A DNA stretch of 64,000 bases from Psychrobium sp. MM17-31 (GTDB lineage: Bacteria; Pseudomonadota; Gammaproteobacteria; Enterobacterales; Psychrobiaceae). A program made the translations under genes and the position numbers. The notes beneath the pieces are model-generated. The model did no database searches. It saw only the letters and a list, made by a program, of their open reading frames with translations, and was not told the DNA's origin. The stretch covers positions 434,001-498,000 of the forward strand of contig NZ_JAKRGA010000003.1 in assembly GCF_022347785.1 (NCBI RefSeq). Reading direction: 5' to 3'. Numbering within the stretch: the stretch's first letter is position 1; each line of letters starts with the position of its first letter. Below, piece by piece: positions 8,113 through 16,558 of this stretch.

Positions 8113-9178
8113 CAGCTACTCCCTTTATTTTATTCGGTTTAAGCTGTTCACTCACCTTGGTTAATAAGGTCGGCGCGATATCTGCCAGTGGTAAGTCGTT
8201 ACAGTGAGCGTCAATTAAAAATGCGGCACCGGGCATGCCCCAGATCATGCTCGTTGCCTTATTTTGAATAGCCGTATAGTGCCCACTGTCCTTAAGCGCT
8301 TTTAGGCCCTGCGCGCCATCGCTGCCCATGCCCGTAAGCAGTGCTGCATAAATGTTTACTGTGGGTAACTGGCTAAGCGATTCAAACATGATGTCCACAG
8401 ACGGCTTATGGCGGTTACACGGCGCTGAATCATCCAGACGACAGCGATAATGATTATTAACTTGTTCAATCACTAGATGGTGAGAGCCGGGAGCGACATA
8501 AATATTGCCAGGCTCGATTAACTGCCCATCCTTCGCTTCATGCACCTTCATTTGGCAATATTCGCCGAGACGAACAGCAAATCTACTGCTAAAACTCGCG
8601 GGGATGTGTTGTGTAACCACTACCGCTGGTGAATTGCTTGGCAACATCGACAATACATCCCGTAAAGCTTCAGTCCCCCCCGTCGAGGCACCTAACGCAA
8701 TAATTTGATGTTTCATGTTCAAAAGATTAAGCGAAGATGTCAGTTTTTCCCTTGATGTTACTGGGTTGCGCTGTTTGACATTCACCTTCGCCGCCAGTTT
8801 GATTTTTTGATACAACTCTTCACTAAAATCCGTTAAATCATCAAGTAACTCACTAGAACGTGGCTTTGAGATAAAATCCACCGCGCCACAGGCTAATGCA
8901 TCTAAAGTGGTATCAGCGCCCTCTTGGGTCAGGGTCGACAGCATCACAACCGGCATAGGCCGCAAGCGCATTACATTTTTGAGGAATGTAATACCGTCCA
9001 TTTTCGGCATTTCAACATCTAGTGTTAATACGTCGGGATCTAGCTCTTTGATCATCGCGCGGGCTTCATAAGCATCTTTGGCTGCGCCAACAACCTCTAT
9101 ATCAGAAAATCCAGTGATAACCTCACTGAGTATCTCTCTAACCAGTTTTGAATCATCAACTATCAGCACTCTAATCAC
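8099..9178 (-). CDS. cheB: CheB protein-glutamate methylesterase/glutamine deamidase
   Basis: 359-aa CheB that removes methyl groups from chemoreceptors when phosphorylated by CheA. The N-terminal receiver contains phospho-acceptor D54 (LTLDVEMPKMDG), T82 and K105. The C-terminal esterase carries the catalytic triad: Ser165 in GASTGGTEA, His191 in TQHIP, and Asp287 in GMGSDGAQG. It lies 15 bp downstream of cheD in the chemosensory operon. Length is standard for the family (about 350 aa). Confidence 0.96.
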   Translation of the reverse strand: MIRVLIVDDSKLVREILSEVITGFSDIEVVGAAKDAYEARAMIKELDPDVLTLDVEMPKMDGITFLKNVMRLRPMPVVMLSTLTQEGADTTLDALACGAVDFISKPRSSELLDDLTDFSEELYQKIKLAAKVNVKQRNPVTSREKLTSSLNLLNMKHQIIALGASTGGTEALRDVLSMLPSNSPAVVVTQHIPASFSSRFAVRLGEYCQMKVHEAKDGQLIEPGNIYVAPGSHHLVIEQVNNHYRCRLDDSAPCNRHKPSVDIMFESLSQLPTVNIYAALLTGMGSDGAQGLKALKDSGHYTAIQNKATSMIWGMPGAAFLIDAHCNDLPLADIAPTLLTKVSEQLKPNKIKGVADEST

Positions 9179-9193
9179 GATTTTTCGCCTTAT

Positions 9194-9832
9194 CTAATCA
9201 AACAACTCAACATCGTCGTCTGTTTGTTTTTGAATACTGCGTTGACTTTCAAGCTCAAGCGCCATAGTGCGGGCGTTACTGCCTTCCTTGAGTTTTTGTA
9301 CCATCAACTGCCCTGTTTTAGCGATATATTGAATTCTTCTCGCCTGTACACCACCGACATCCATCGCGCTGACCGCCAATCCTTCGGTGTCTAAAAACTG
9401 CTTCACAAATGCAATATTGCGCTGACCAATATCATTAACACCTGCCATCATATTGCCACCACCAACAATCTTAATTTCGAAGTTTTCGCGACGACCACCA
9501 TATTTAATAATGGCGTTAATTAACTGTTCCATGGCAAAAACGCCGTAACGATTCGACGAAGATAAAATGTCACAATCACTGTCTGGTAATAAAAAATGAT
9601 TGATCCCACCAATGCCAGTTTTGGTATCGCGAATGCAGGTTGATACACAGGAACCAAGCACAGTGCAGATAACTTCATCTTGCTCAGTGACATAGTAATC
9701 ACCAGCCACAACCTTTACCGCAACCCGCTGCCGCTTTGGCATCCAAAACTGACGTATGTGTCGAAACTCTGGATATTGCGGTAACGAATGGATCGGCGCA
9801 GCCACTTTATTTTCTTTTATCTGTGTGGTCAT
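9194..9832 (-). CDS. cheD: CheD chemoreceptor glutamine deamidase
   Basis: 212-aa CheD, which deamidates receptor glutamines and in some species stimulates CheC. Family motifs are clear: CTVLGSCVST with the catalytic Cys, GINHFLLP with the catalytic His, and KIVGGGNMM. The N-terminus is about 45 aa longer than the minimal domain and the C-terminus ends in the acidic tail DDVELFD. The gene sits between cheR (2-bp gap) and cheB. A CheC gene is encoded only 6 kb away, so the CheC-CheD interaction known from Bacillus and Thermotoga is possible here. Confidence 0.95.
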   Translation of the reverse strand: MTTQIKENKVAAPIHSLPQYPEFRHIRQFWMPKRQRVAVKVVAGDYYVTEQDEVICTVLGSCVSTCIRDTKTGIGGINHFLLPDSDCDILSSSNRYGVFAMEQLINAIIKYGGRRENFEIKIVGGGNMMAGVNDIGQRNIAFVKQFLDTEGLAVSAMDVGGVQARRIQYIAKTGQLMVQKLKEGSNARTMALELESQRSIQKQTDDDVELFD

Positions 9833-9834
9833 AG

Positions 9835-10710
9835 TTATCGCTTCTGATACATTGTTCTACCGAGCAATTGGTAGTCTTTCATCGACCTTGCAGGGGATTC
9901 AGAATGACCAATAAACAACATGCCACCGGGTTTAAGCAAACTCGTCATGCGATTGAGTAATCGCGTCTGAGTTTCTTTATCAAAATAAATCATCACATTA
10001 CGGCAAAAAATCACATCGAGTTTTTCTTGTATGTGCCAATTTTCCATTAAATTACAATAATCAAAAGCCATCATCGCTTTAAGTTCAGGCTTTACCATCA
10101 CTTTGTCACTATGGGCACCTTTACCACGGAGAAAACCTAGCTTCTTGCGTGCCAGTGATAAACCGTCGACGCGATCAATGTTATAAATACCCGCTTTTGC
10201 TGTCGCCAACACATCAGTATCGATATCGGTCGCATAAATCTTTATGTCCCAAACACTTGGGTCAATTCCAGCCTCAAGTAAGCTAATGGCAATACTATAG
10301 GGCTCTTCCCCAATAGAGCAGGCTGACGACCATATACGCAAGCTGCGCTGTCCATCTTTTGCCAATTGAGGAATATAGGTGTCACTGAGATATTCGAAAT
10401 GATGAGATTCGCGATAAAATGATGTGAGATTGGTAGTCATCGCGTTTACAAATTGCGACATTTCGGCGGGAGAACTATCGAGATAATCGATATAACTCTT
10501 GAATGAATCGAGTTTCAAAGCGCGTAAGCGCCGTACCAAGCGGTTATATACCAGATCTTTTTTGTGATCTGCTAAGGAAATTCCCGCATGGTTATAGATT
10601 TTTTGGCGGACATGTTCAAAGTCCGCTTGCTGGTAGGGAAATTCCCGCTCGCGATCTGTATCGCTGTAAGTGGAAATTCCTTTTCCTTGCCCAAGTTCAA
10701 CTGGATCCAT
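9835..10710 (-). CDS. cheR: CheR chemoreceptor methyltransferase
   Basis: 291-aa SAM-dependent methyltransferase that methylates glutamates on chemoreceptors. The N-terminal helical domain is followed by the Rossmann domain with the CheR hallmark SSACSIGEEPYSIAI and FCRNVMIYFD. It ends close to GHSES and a basic C-terminus, as in classical CheR. It is tightly packed between an Aer-like MCP (9 bp) and cheD (2 bp). The upstream receptor ends in EWEEF, a plausible CheR-docking pentapeptide. Confidence 0.95.
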   Translation of the reverse strand: MDPVELGQGKGISTYSDTDREREFPYQQADFEHVRQKIYNHAGISLADHKKDLVYNRLVRRLRALKLDSFKSYIDYLDSSPAEMSQFVNAMTTNLTSFYRESHHFEYLSDTYIPQLAKDGQRSLRIWSSACSIGEEPYSIAISLLEAGIDPSVWDIKIYATDIDTDVLATAKAGIYNIDRVDGLSLARKKLGFLRGKGAHSDKVMVKPELKAMMAFDYCNLMENWHIQEKLDVIFCRNVMIYFDKETQTRLLNRMTSLLKPGGMLFIGHSESPARSMKDYQLLGRTMYQKR

Positions 10711-10719
10711 AAATTATCC

Positions 10720-13038
10720 TTAAAACTCTTCCCATTCCATATCAGCTTCGCTCGCTGATGGCATAGTATTAGCTGGCGTACTTTGACTCTGCACTTTAGG
10801 CTCAGCCCGTTCAATAAGTTGCGGTGCGGCGGATGGTGCTGACTGACTCGATTTATCGCCAACTGAGAAGAAGCGCACCAATTGACGCAGCTGAACCGCT
10901 TGCTCTTCCATCCCTTCTGACGCTGCTGCAACTTCTTCAACTAGCGCAGCATTTTGTTGCGTGCCCTCATCCATATCGTTAATCGCAACATTAACTTGAT
11001 CAATACCTGTTGCCTGCTCTTTACTGGCCATCGCAATTTCGTTGACAATACTTGATACCTCATGAATTGCGGTAACGATTTCAGTTAACGCTTTGCCTGA
11101 TTCATCGACAAAACGTCCGCCCTCTTCGACTTTAGAAACGCTGTCGCTAATCAAGCCTTTAATTTCTTTAGCGGCACTAGCACTGCGCTGTGCAAGATTA
11201 CGCACTTCTGCGGCAACAACCGCGAAACCGCGACCTTGTTCGCCTGCTCTTGCTGCTTCAACAGCGGCGTTTAGAGCCAGTAGATTAGTTTGGAAAGCAA
11301 TTTCATCAATTACGCCAATGATTTCAGAGATTTGGGTACTAGAACTACTGATCTCACTCATCGAGTGGACAACTTTCTCAGAAATTTCACCGCCTTTTTC
11401 GGCAAGTATTTTAGCATTTTCTGCTAGCGTATTGGCTTGCGAAGCATTATCAGCGTTTTGCTTCACCGTCGCAGTCATCTGCTCCATACTTGCTGCGGTT
11501 TCTTCGAGGCTTGCCGCTTGCGCTTCAGTACGTGTACTTAACGTTGTATTTCCTTTCGAGATCTCTTCAGCACCTGCAGCTATTGAACCTGAATTGGAGC
11601 GAATTTCACCAACAATCTCTTCCAGTTTTACCATGGCAACTTGCAAAGAGTTATCTAGTTCACTGAACTCCCCCTTAAAATCACCTTCCATACGTGAATT
11701 GAGATTACCTTTTGATAAGTCAGAGACTACGCGTTTTACTTCACCAATCGGCTCGACAATTGCGTCTAACATTTCATTCATGCCACGAGCGACATTGCCA
11801 ATAAAACCGCTATAACGTTCAGTGTTTAAACGAGAGTCTAAAATACCAATTGAAGCATCTTGGATAATTTTTTCTACATCTGCTTGAGCCGCTAATTGTT
11901 GCGTTACATCGCTCCATTCAACTACTGAGCCAAGACGGGTGCCATCGTCTTCAACCACAGGTGCAGCAATCAACTCAAAACGGCGATTGCCAATAGCTAG
12001 TTGAGACTTAAATGGCTGTTGTAGCGCTTCTAACAATGACTTGCTATGACCTTCTTCAATGTCAAACATTGCGATGTTTTGCCCTAATAAAGCATTGGCG
12101 TCAAATGCTGGTAAACGGGCACAAATATCATCTTGCGCGTCGCTAAACATTTCTTCAACGGCATCATTAACATAAATAATATTGCCGTTATTATCTGCCA
12201 TCATCACACTTGAGGTAACATTATCTAACGCCACCTTAACGCGCTCTGCACGTTGTGCCTTCTGTTTCGCATCATTTACTTCAAAACCCAATTTGATTTG
12301 AATCGATTTAACCATACGCATCAACTCGCCGGCTTCGCCTTCTTGGGTTACCGGAATATCGCGAGAGTAATCCCCTTCGGTGATTTTTCGTAGCTCCTCA
12401 ATAGAATTATTAATCCCCGGTAGCACCGACTCTCGAAATACTTTGTTGGCGCCAAACGCCAAGATTCCCATACCGACTAAAGGCCCGATAAAATCAAGCG
12501 CTGCCACCGATGTAAAGAACAGCGGCACACTTATTAACGCCGACACCACTAAACTACTATATAGCCATTTGTTAAACGTTGCCTTGAACACGTTTGCACG
12601 AATGCTCGCTGGCTCAGGTAATTGCGCTTCATTGCGATTTAATTGTGCGTACAAACGCTCTGCTTCAGAGATCTCTTGTTCGGTCGGTGTTGAACGTACC
12701 GACATATACTCCTCAACCCTGCCAGCTTTAGAAAGCGGCGTTACATTTGCTTTAACCCAATAGTAATCACCATTTTTACAGCGATTTTTTACCATCCCAA
12801 CCCAAGGTCGGCCCATTTCTAACGTCGACCACATATTTTTAAAAGCGGCCTGCGGCATGTCGGGATGACGGACAATATTATGATGTTCTCCAACGAGTTC
12901 TTGCTCGGTGAATCCACTGATTTCAATGAAAGCGGGGTTAACGTAGGTAATACGACCTTGTAGGTCCGTCTTAGTAACTAAATCTTGACCAGGTACCAGC
13001 GGAACGCGGCGGTCTGTTACAGGAGTATTATTCCTCAT
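10720..13038 (-). CDS. Aer-like PAS methyl-accepting chemotaxis protein
   Basis: 772-aa chemoreceptor with a cytoplasmic N-terminal PAS domain (about 20-135) strongly resembling the FAD-binding PAS of Aer: [16 protein letters not shown] and [13 protein letters not shown] membrane hairpin follows (about 160-200), then HAMP-like sequence, a second PAS-like segment (about 265-375), and the signalling domain with tip [20 protein letters not shown]. The C-terminus EWEEF fits the xWxxF CheR/CheB tether. No periplasmic sensor is present, so the stimulus is probably internal redox state or oxygen. It is the fifth gene of the operon, 27 bp after cheW. FAD binding is inferred from family similarity. 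Confidence 0.9.
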   Translation of the reverse strand: MRNNTPVTDRRVPLVPGQDLVTKTDLQGRITYVNPAFIEISGFTEQELVGEHHNIVRHPDMPQAAFKNMWSTLEMGRPWVGMVKNRCKNGDYYWVKANVTPLSKAGRVEEYMSVRSTPTEQEISEAERLYAQLNRNEAQLPEPASIRANVFKATFNKWLYSSLVVSALISVPLFFTSVAALDFIGPLVGMGILAFGANKVFRESVLPGINNSIEELRKITEGDYSRDIPVTQEGEAGELMRMVKSIQIKLGFEVNDAKQKAQRAERVKVALDNVTSSVMMADNNGNIIYVNDAVEEMFSDAQDDICARLPAFDANALLGQNIAMFDIEEGHSKSLLEALQQPFKSQLAIGNRRFELIAAPVVEDDGTRLGSVVEWSDVTQQLAAQADVEKIIQDASIGILDSRLNTERYSGFIGNVARGMNEMLDAIVEPIGEVKRVVSDLSKGNLNSRMEGDFKGEFSELDNSLQVAMVKLEEIVGEIRSNSGSIAAGAEEISKGNTTLSTRTEAQAASLEETAASMEQMTATVKQNADNASQANTLAENAKILAEKGGEISEKVVHSMSEISSSSTQISEIIGVIDEIAFQTNLLALNAAVEAARAGEQGRGFAVVAAEVRNLAQRSASAAKEIKGLISDSVSKVEEGGRFVDESGKALTEIVTAIHEVSSIVNEIAMASKEQATGIDQVNVAINDMDEGTQQNAALVEEVAAASEGMEEQAVQLRQLVRFFSVGDKSSQSAPSAAPQLIERAEPKVQSQSTPANTMPSASEADMEWEEF

Positions 13039-13065
13039 TGTTGTTCTCCTCGAACAAGGTGTCCA

Positions 13066-13566
13066 TTAAGCAACGTTGTCGTTTATCGTCGGGGTTAATT
13101 CTTGAGATGTTAATAGTTCATCAACGTCTAACAAAATCAGCATTTTTTCATCAGAAGTTGCCAAGCCAATAATAAATTCATCGTCAATGACGCTAATTTT
13201 ACTTGGCGCAGCTTTTATTTCGTGTTCAGCAATGTCGTAAGTTTCGGCGAATGCATCCACTAACAGTCCCATTAATCTTGAGCGTTCACCGTCATCTATC
13301 TTTAAAACAATAACAATCCGGTTCTTTAAACTGTCGTCTTTTGGCAGTGAAAAACGGGTGCGCAAATTGATAATTGGAATAATTTGGCCACGTAAATTCG
13401 TTACTCCTTCTACATAGTCAGGGCTGTTAGGAACCAAGGTTGCTTGAGTCCAGTCGCGGATCTCCTGCACCTTTAAAATGTCGGTTGCATATTCTTCACC
13501 CGCCAAAATAAATGACAAAAATTGGCGGTTGTTACTCGTCACATCGATTTGTTGATTTTCCGTCAT
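13066..13566 (-). CDS. cheW: CheW chemotaxis coupling protein
   Basis: 166-aa CheW that couples receptors to CheA. Core motifs are QFLSFILAGEEYATDI, EGVTNLRGQIIPIINLR and the C-terminal LILLDVDELL. Its start overlaps the end of cheA by 4 bp (ATGA), so the two are translationally coupled and should be made in fixed ratio. A paralogue of identical length lies at 4234-4734 on the other strand. Confidence 0.94.
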   Translation of the reverse strand: MTENQQIDVTSNNRQFLSFILAGEEYATDILKVQEIRDWTQATLVPNSPDYVEGVTNLRGQIIPIINLRTRFSLPKDDSLKNRIVIVLKIDDGERSRLMGLLVDAFAETYDIAEHEIKAAPSKISVIDDEFIIGLATSDEKMLILLDVDELLTSQELTPTINDNVA

Positions 13567-15674
13567 GCCACACTCTCAATATTTCGCTCAAGGGGATGTG
13601 ACATATCACAAGACATTTGCTGTTTAAGCACGTTTAATCCTTTAATATCGACAATTAGGGCAACGCCACCATCGCCAAGAATAGTTGCGCCTGAAATACC
13701 TTCAACCGCCATATAATTAGAATCCAAACTTTTAAGTACAACCTGCTGCTGGTCAAGCAAATCGTCCACCAACAAGGCGTATTTATGTCCGTTGCTCTCA
13801 ACGATTATCACCATCGACTCGTCAAGTGGTGTTTCACTACGGGGTAAGCCAAACAACTGCCTAATCGAATAAATTGGAATGTACTCATCGCGAAATAGAT
13901 AAAGGCTCGGATTTCCGGCAACAGCTTTAACATTGTTGTGATTAATTTGTGCCGACTCAATAATAGAAACTAAGGGTACAATATAGGTTTCACTGGCAAC
14001 GCGGATCAGCTGACCGTCTAAGATAGCGAGTGTTAATGGCAGACTTACCGAGAATGTAGAACCTTCCCCCGGCGTTGAAGTTAGTGCAACGTGACCACCT
14101 AATGATTCAATGTTACGTCGAACCACATCCATACCAACACCTCGACCAGAGAGATCGCTGACTTGCTCTGCCGTTGAAAAACCTGGAGCAAAAATAAGTT
14201 CGTTTATTTCTTGATCTGATAAATTCTGATCCGGCGTGATTAGTCCTTTTTCAAGCGCTTTGTCTTTAATACGCGCAGTATTTAGTCCACGCCCATCATC
14301 CATAATATCGATAACGATATAACCACCTTGATGATAAGCGTGTAAATGCACGGTACCCGTTTCGTCTTTGTCAGCGGCAAGGCGCTCTTCTGGCAGCTCC
14401 AAACCGTGATCAAGGGAGTTTCTTACCAAATGAACTAATGGGTCGCCAATTTTTTCCATCACGGTTTTATCAAGCTCGGTCTGCTCACCGGAGAGTTTTA
14501 ATTCAATTTTCTTGCCCAGTTTGCTGCTGATGTCATACACCATGCGTGGGAATCGATTAAAAACAAAACTGATTGGCAACATGCGAATGCGCATGACATC
14601 TTCTTGCAAATCTCTGGTATTACCTTCAAGCTGTACTAAGCCTTCTAGCAGCTTTTCTACCAGTTCGTTGCTATTTTGACTGAGATCGTTTCCAACCTGT
14701 TTGAGCATCGCTTGGGTAATTACCAATTCACCTACGCGATTAATAAGCGCATCGACTTTATCAATGCCGACACGAATAGAACCGCCATCAGGGCTGCTCG
14801 CTTTGTTTTTCACCGCAGCAACCGATGCCGCGCTTGCAGTTTGTTTTGTCGGTGCAGGTTGAGCTTTTTCTTGTACGGTTGATTGCTCCTCTTGCGTACT
14901 TTGCGCTTGAGGCTCATCATCTACCATATTTTCGATATCGGAAACTATCTCGTCGAGCTGATTAACACTTTGCTCTATGATCAAATCACACTCGTCTTCA
15001 ACCCACTCGAAGACCTCGTCGATTTCCTCTTTGTCGCAGTTAGATTCGAGAGTAATTTGCCAGGACAGATAACATTCTTCAGGATGAAGGGACTCTAACG
15101 GCGGAATATTTTGACATTCCACGACCTGAGTGACAGGGCCTAATTCCGCAAGCGCATTAATGATGTGCAGCACATCATTGCCGGTTTGTAGCATTTCGTG
15201 ATGAGGAATAAAGCTGATCTTCCAAATCGGCGTTTGTGCGCCAGTATCAGGCGAATCTTCGGCAATTTCAGGAGCTTCTTCACTGCTGATAGCTTTATTA
15301 AGTGTTTGCGCTAGTCCCTTATGGACTTCTTCGATACTTTGATCTGTGCACTCGACGCCATCACGTGCAGCTTCAACAAGTAGCCTAATACAATCAACGC
15401 TTCGCAGTAATAAATCTACATCTGCTTGTTCGATATTACGACGACCATCACGCATCTCATCGAGCAGTGTTTCAACGTCGTGAGTAAAGTCTGTCACGCG
15501 GTTAAAGCCAAAGGTTCCGGCGCCCCCCTTAATTGAGTGCGCAGCCCGGAAAATGGCATTTATAGTATCCGCATCACCCTGCTCTAGATTGAGCAGGCTT
15601 GATTCCATCAACTCCAACCCTTCGAAGCTTTCTTCAAGGAACGTGGGGATGAATTGTGAGAGATCGATACTCAT
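13563..15674 (-). CDS. cheA: CheA chemotaxis histidine kinase
   Basis: 703-aa CheA kinase that passes phosphate to CheY and CheB. The order is HPt (P1) with His46 in RAAHSIKGGAGTFGF, a P2-like linker region, a Pro/Gln/Ala-rich linker (about 262-290), the P3 dimerisation helices (GELVITQAMLKQ), the P4 ATPase (N-box HLVRNSLDHG, G1 DDGRGL, G2 GRGVGMDVV) and the C-terminal CheW-like P5 domain. All catalytic motifs are intact. It lies 9 bp after cheY. It is probably the only CheA of this cluster and so the source of phosphate for the several receivers encoded here. Confidence 0.96.
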   Translation of the reverse strand: MSIDLSQFIPTFLEESFEGLELMESSLLNLEQGDADTINAIFRAAHSIKGGAGTFGFNRVTDFTHDVETLLDEMRDGRRNIEQADVDLLLRSVDCIRLLVEAARDGVECTDQSIEEVHKGLAQTLNKAISSEEAPEIAEDSPDTGAQTPIWKISFIPHHEMLQTGNDVLHIINALAELGPVTQVVECQNIPPLESLHPEECYLSWQITLESNCDKEEIDEVFEWVEDECDLIIEQSVNQLDEIVSDIENMVDDEPQAQSTQEEQSTVQEKAQPAPTKQTASAASVAAVKNKASSPDGGSIRVGIDKVDALINRVGELVITQAMLKQVGNDLSQNSNELVEKLLEGLVQLEGNTRDLQEDVMRIRMLPISFVFNRFPRMVYDISSKLGKKIELKLSGEQTELDKTVMEKIGDPLVHLVRNSLDHGLELPEERLAADKDETGTVHLHAYHQGGYIVIDIMDDGRGLNTARIKDKALEKGLITPDQNLSDQEINELIFAPGFSTAEQVSDLSGRGVGMDVVRRNIESLGGHVALTSTPGEGSTFSVSLPLTLAILDGQLIRVASETYIVPLVSIIESAQINHNNVKAVAGNPSLYLFRDEYIPIYSIRQLFGLPRSETPLDESMVIIVESNGHKYALLVDDLLDQQQVVLKSLDSNYMAVEGISGATILGDGGVALIVDIKGLNVLKQQMSCDMSHPLERNIESVA

Positions 15675-15683
15675 CGTATATCG

Positions 15684-16046
15684 CTACCTTATGACACGTT
15701 TAATCGTAGATAACAGTTTTTCAGGGTTAAATGGCTTAACAAGCCAGCCTGTAGCTCCAGCGGCTTTACCGCGCTGCTTCATCTCGGCCGAACTTTCGGT
15801 TGTTAACATCAATACCGGAGTAAATTTAAATGCTGGTAATTGTCGCAACTCCCCACATAGTGAAATTCCATCCATTACTGGCATATTGACATCCGTAATG
15901 ACTAAATCGAACCGCTCAGTCTTCGCTTTTTCCAGACCTTCTTTCCCGTCACAGGCTTCAACAGTATCGTATTGCTGTTGTTTCAATGTGAAAGAAACCA
16001 TATTTCTGATTGAAGCAGAGTCATCAACTACTAAGATCTTTGCCAT
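15684..16046 (-). CDS. cheY: CheY-type chemotaxis response regulator
   Basis: 120-aa single receiver domain. Acidic pair D8/D9, phospho-acceptor D52 (VITDVNMPVMDG), switch threonines at 82-83 and K104 (VKPF) are all present. As the second gene of the chemosensory operon, directly before cheA, it is the likely primary CheY of this system. Whether it binds the flagellar motor switch cannot be judged from sequence. Accessory systems of this type often have CheYs that do not. Confidence 0.93.
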   Translation of the reverse strand: MAKILVVDDSASIRNMVSFTLKQQQYDTVEACDGKEGLEKAKTERFDLVITDVNMPVMDGISLCGELRQLPAFKFTPVLMLTTESSAEMKQRGKAAGATGWLVKPFNPEKLLSTIKRVIR

Positions 16047-16070
16047 GTTTTTGTCCTATAAATTCAGGGG

Positions 16071-16355
16071 TTAATTTAATTTTAGAAGGTGGTTTAAGCC
16101 CAAACGCGATGCGCATTCCCGCAGCTCGTCGTTGACGTTTTGCCATGAAAAATCGATGCTTTGGCGATTGATATCAATAATCAGCGCCGTTAATAACTGT
16201 AAGCCAGCGGTATCGATACGAGACAGCTCGCCAGCATCGATATTGACTTGACTAATTTCTTGAATGGAATGAAGTTGCTCTAACATCATCTTCTGGGTGT
16301 CGTTAACCACAGAGATATCTAATGATTGAGGCAGATTGAATGTGATCGCTTCCAT
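16071..16355 (-). CDS. STAS-domain protein heading the chemosensory operon
   Basis: 94-aa STAS-domain protein, the promoter-proximal gene of the operon. The loop that carries the phosphorylated serine in SpoIIAA-type antagonists reads DTAGLQLL (48-55): alanine replaces the usual phospho-serine and threonine precedes it. It may therefore be a non-phosphorylatable adaptor, unlike the other STAS protein at 6519-6827. Close STAS genes are found at the head of related clusters in Shewanella and Vibrio. The exact role is unknown. Confidence 0.82.
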   Translation of the reverse strand: MEAITFNLPQSLDISVVNDTQKMMLEQLHSIQEISQVNIDAGELSRIDTAGLQLLTALIIDINRQSIDFSWQNVNDELRECASRLGLNHLLKLN

Positions 16356-16400
16356 GCAATGTCCTTAACTATTCGTGTTTACACTAGATGATTTTATTTA

Positions 16401-16414
16401 TTGATCTAAATCAA
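16401..16414. promoter_or_regulatory. FNR/EtrA-type binding site upstream of the chemosensory operon
   Basis: The sequence TTGAT-ctaa-ATCAA is a perfect match to the FNR consensus TTGATnnnnATCAA. It lies 46 bp upstream of the first gene of the operon. It could activate a promoter immediately downstream or repress one that starts upstream. Only the motif match is observed; binding is inferred. Confidence 0.6.
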
Positions 16415-16441
16415 TTTATTTCACCTGTTGGGTATAAACCT

Positions 16442-16471
16442 AGCATATCCATAATTTTGTATTAGAGTCAA
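16442..16471 (-). promoter_or_regulatory. Candidate sigma-70 promoter for the chemosensory operon
   Basis: On the minus strand, TTGACT (16466-16471) and TATGCT (16442-16447) are separated by 18 bp. Transcription would begin near 16435, placing the FNR box about 20-35 bases downstream of the start, a position that favours repression. This is a weak-to-moderate consensus match only. Confidence 0.35.
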
Positions 16472-16507
16472 GCAATGCATTAGAAGAAAGATTAGTTTTT
16501 AAACAAA

Positions 16508-16530
16508 AAGCGCACCATAAAGGTGCGCTT
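16508..16530 (-). terminator. Intrinsic terminator of nhaA
   Basis: A 9-bp perfect stem (aagcgcacc / ggtgcgctt) with a 5-base loop lies 29 bp after the nhaA stop. On the minus strand it is followed by a T-rich run. Confidence 0.75.
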
Positions 16531-16558
16531 GATTGATATAAATTAAGCTATTGAGGTA

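Noticed and set aside
11093-11815. Long open frame antisense to the Aer-like MCP
   Set aside because: Low-complexity Ser/Ala-rich translation with no domain, opposite a clear gene; a codon shadow.
15553-16074. 173-aa open frame antisense to cheA/cheY
   Set aside because: Spans two conserved genes on the other strand and lacks a ribosome-binding site or domain.
16533-16546. Second FNR-like motif TTGATataaATTAA
   Set aside because: One mismatch, and it lies downstream of nhaA next to a terminator and about 180 bp from the nearest operon start, so it is weak evidence.
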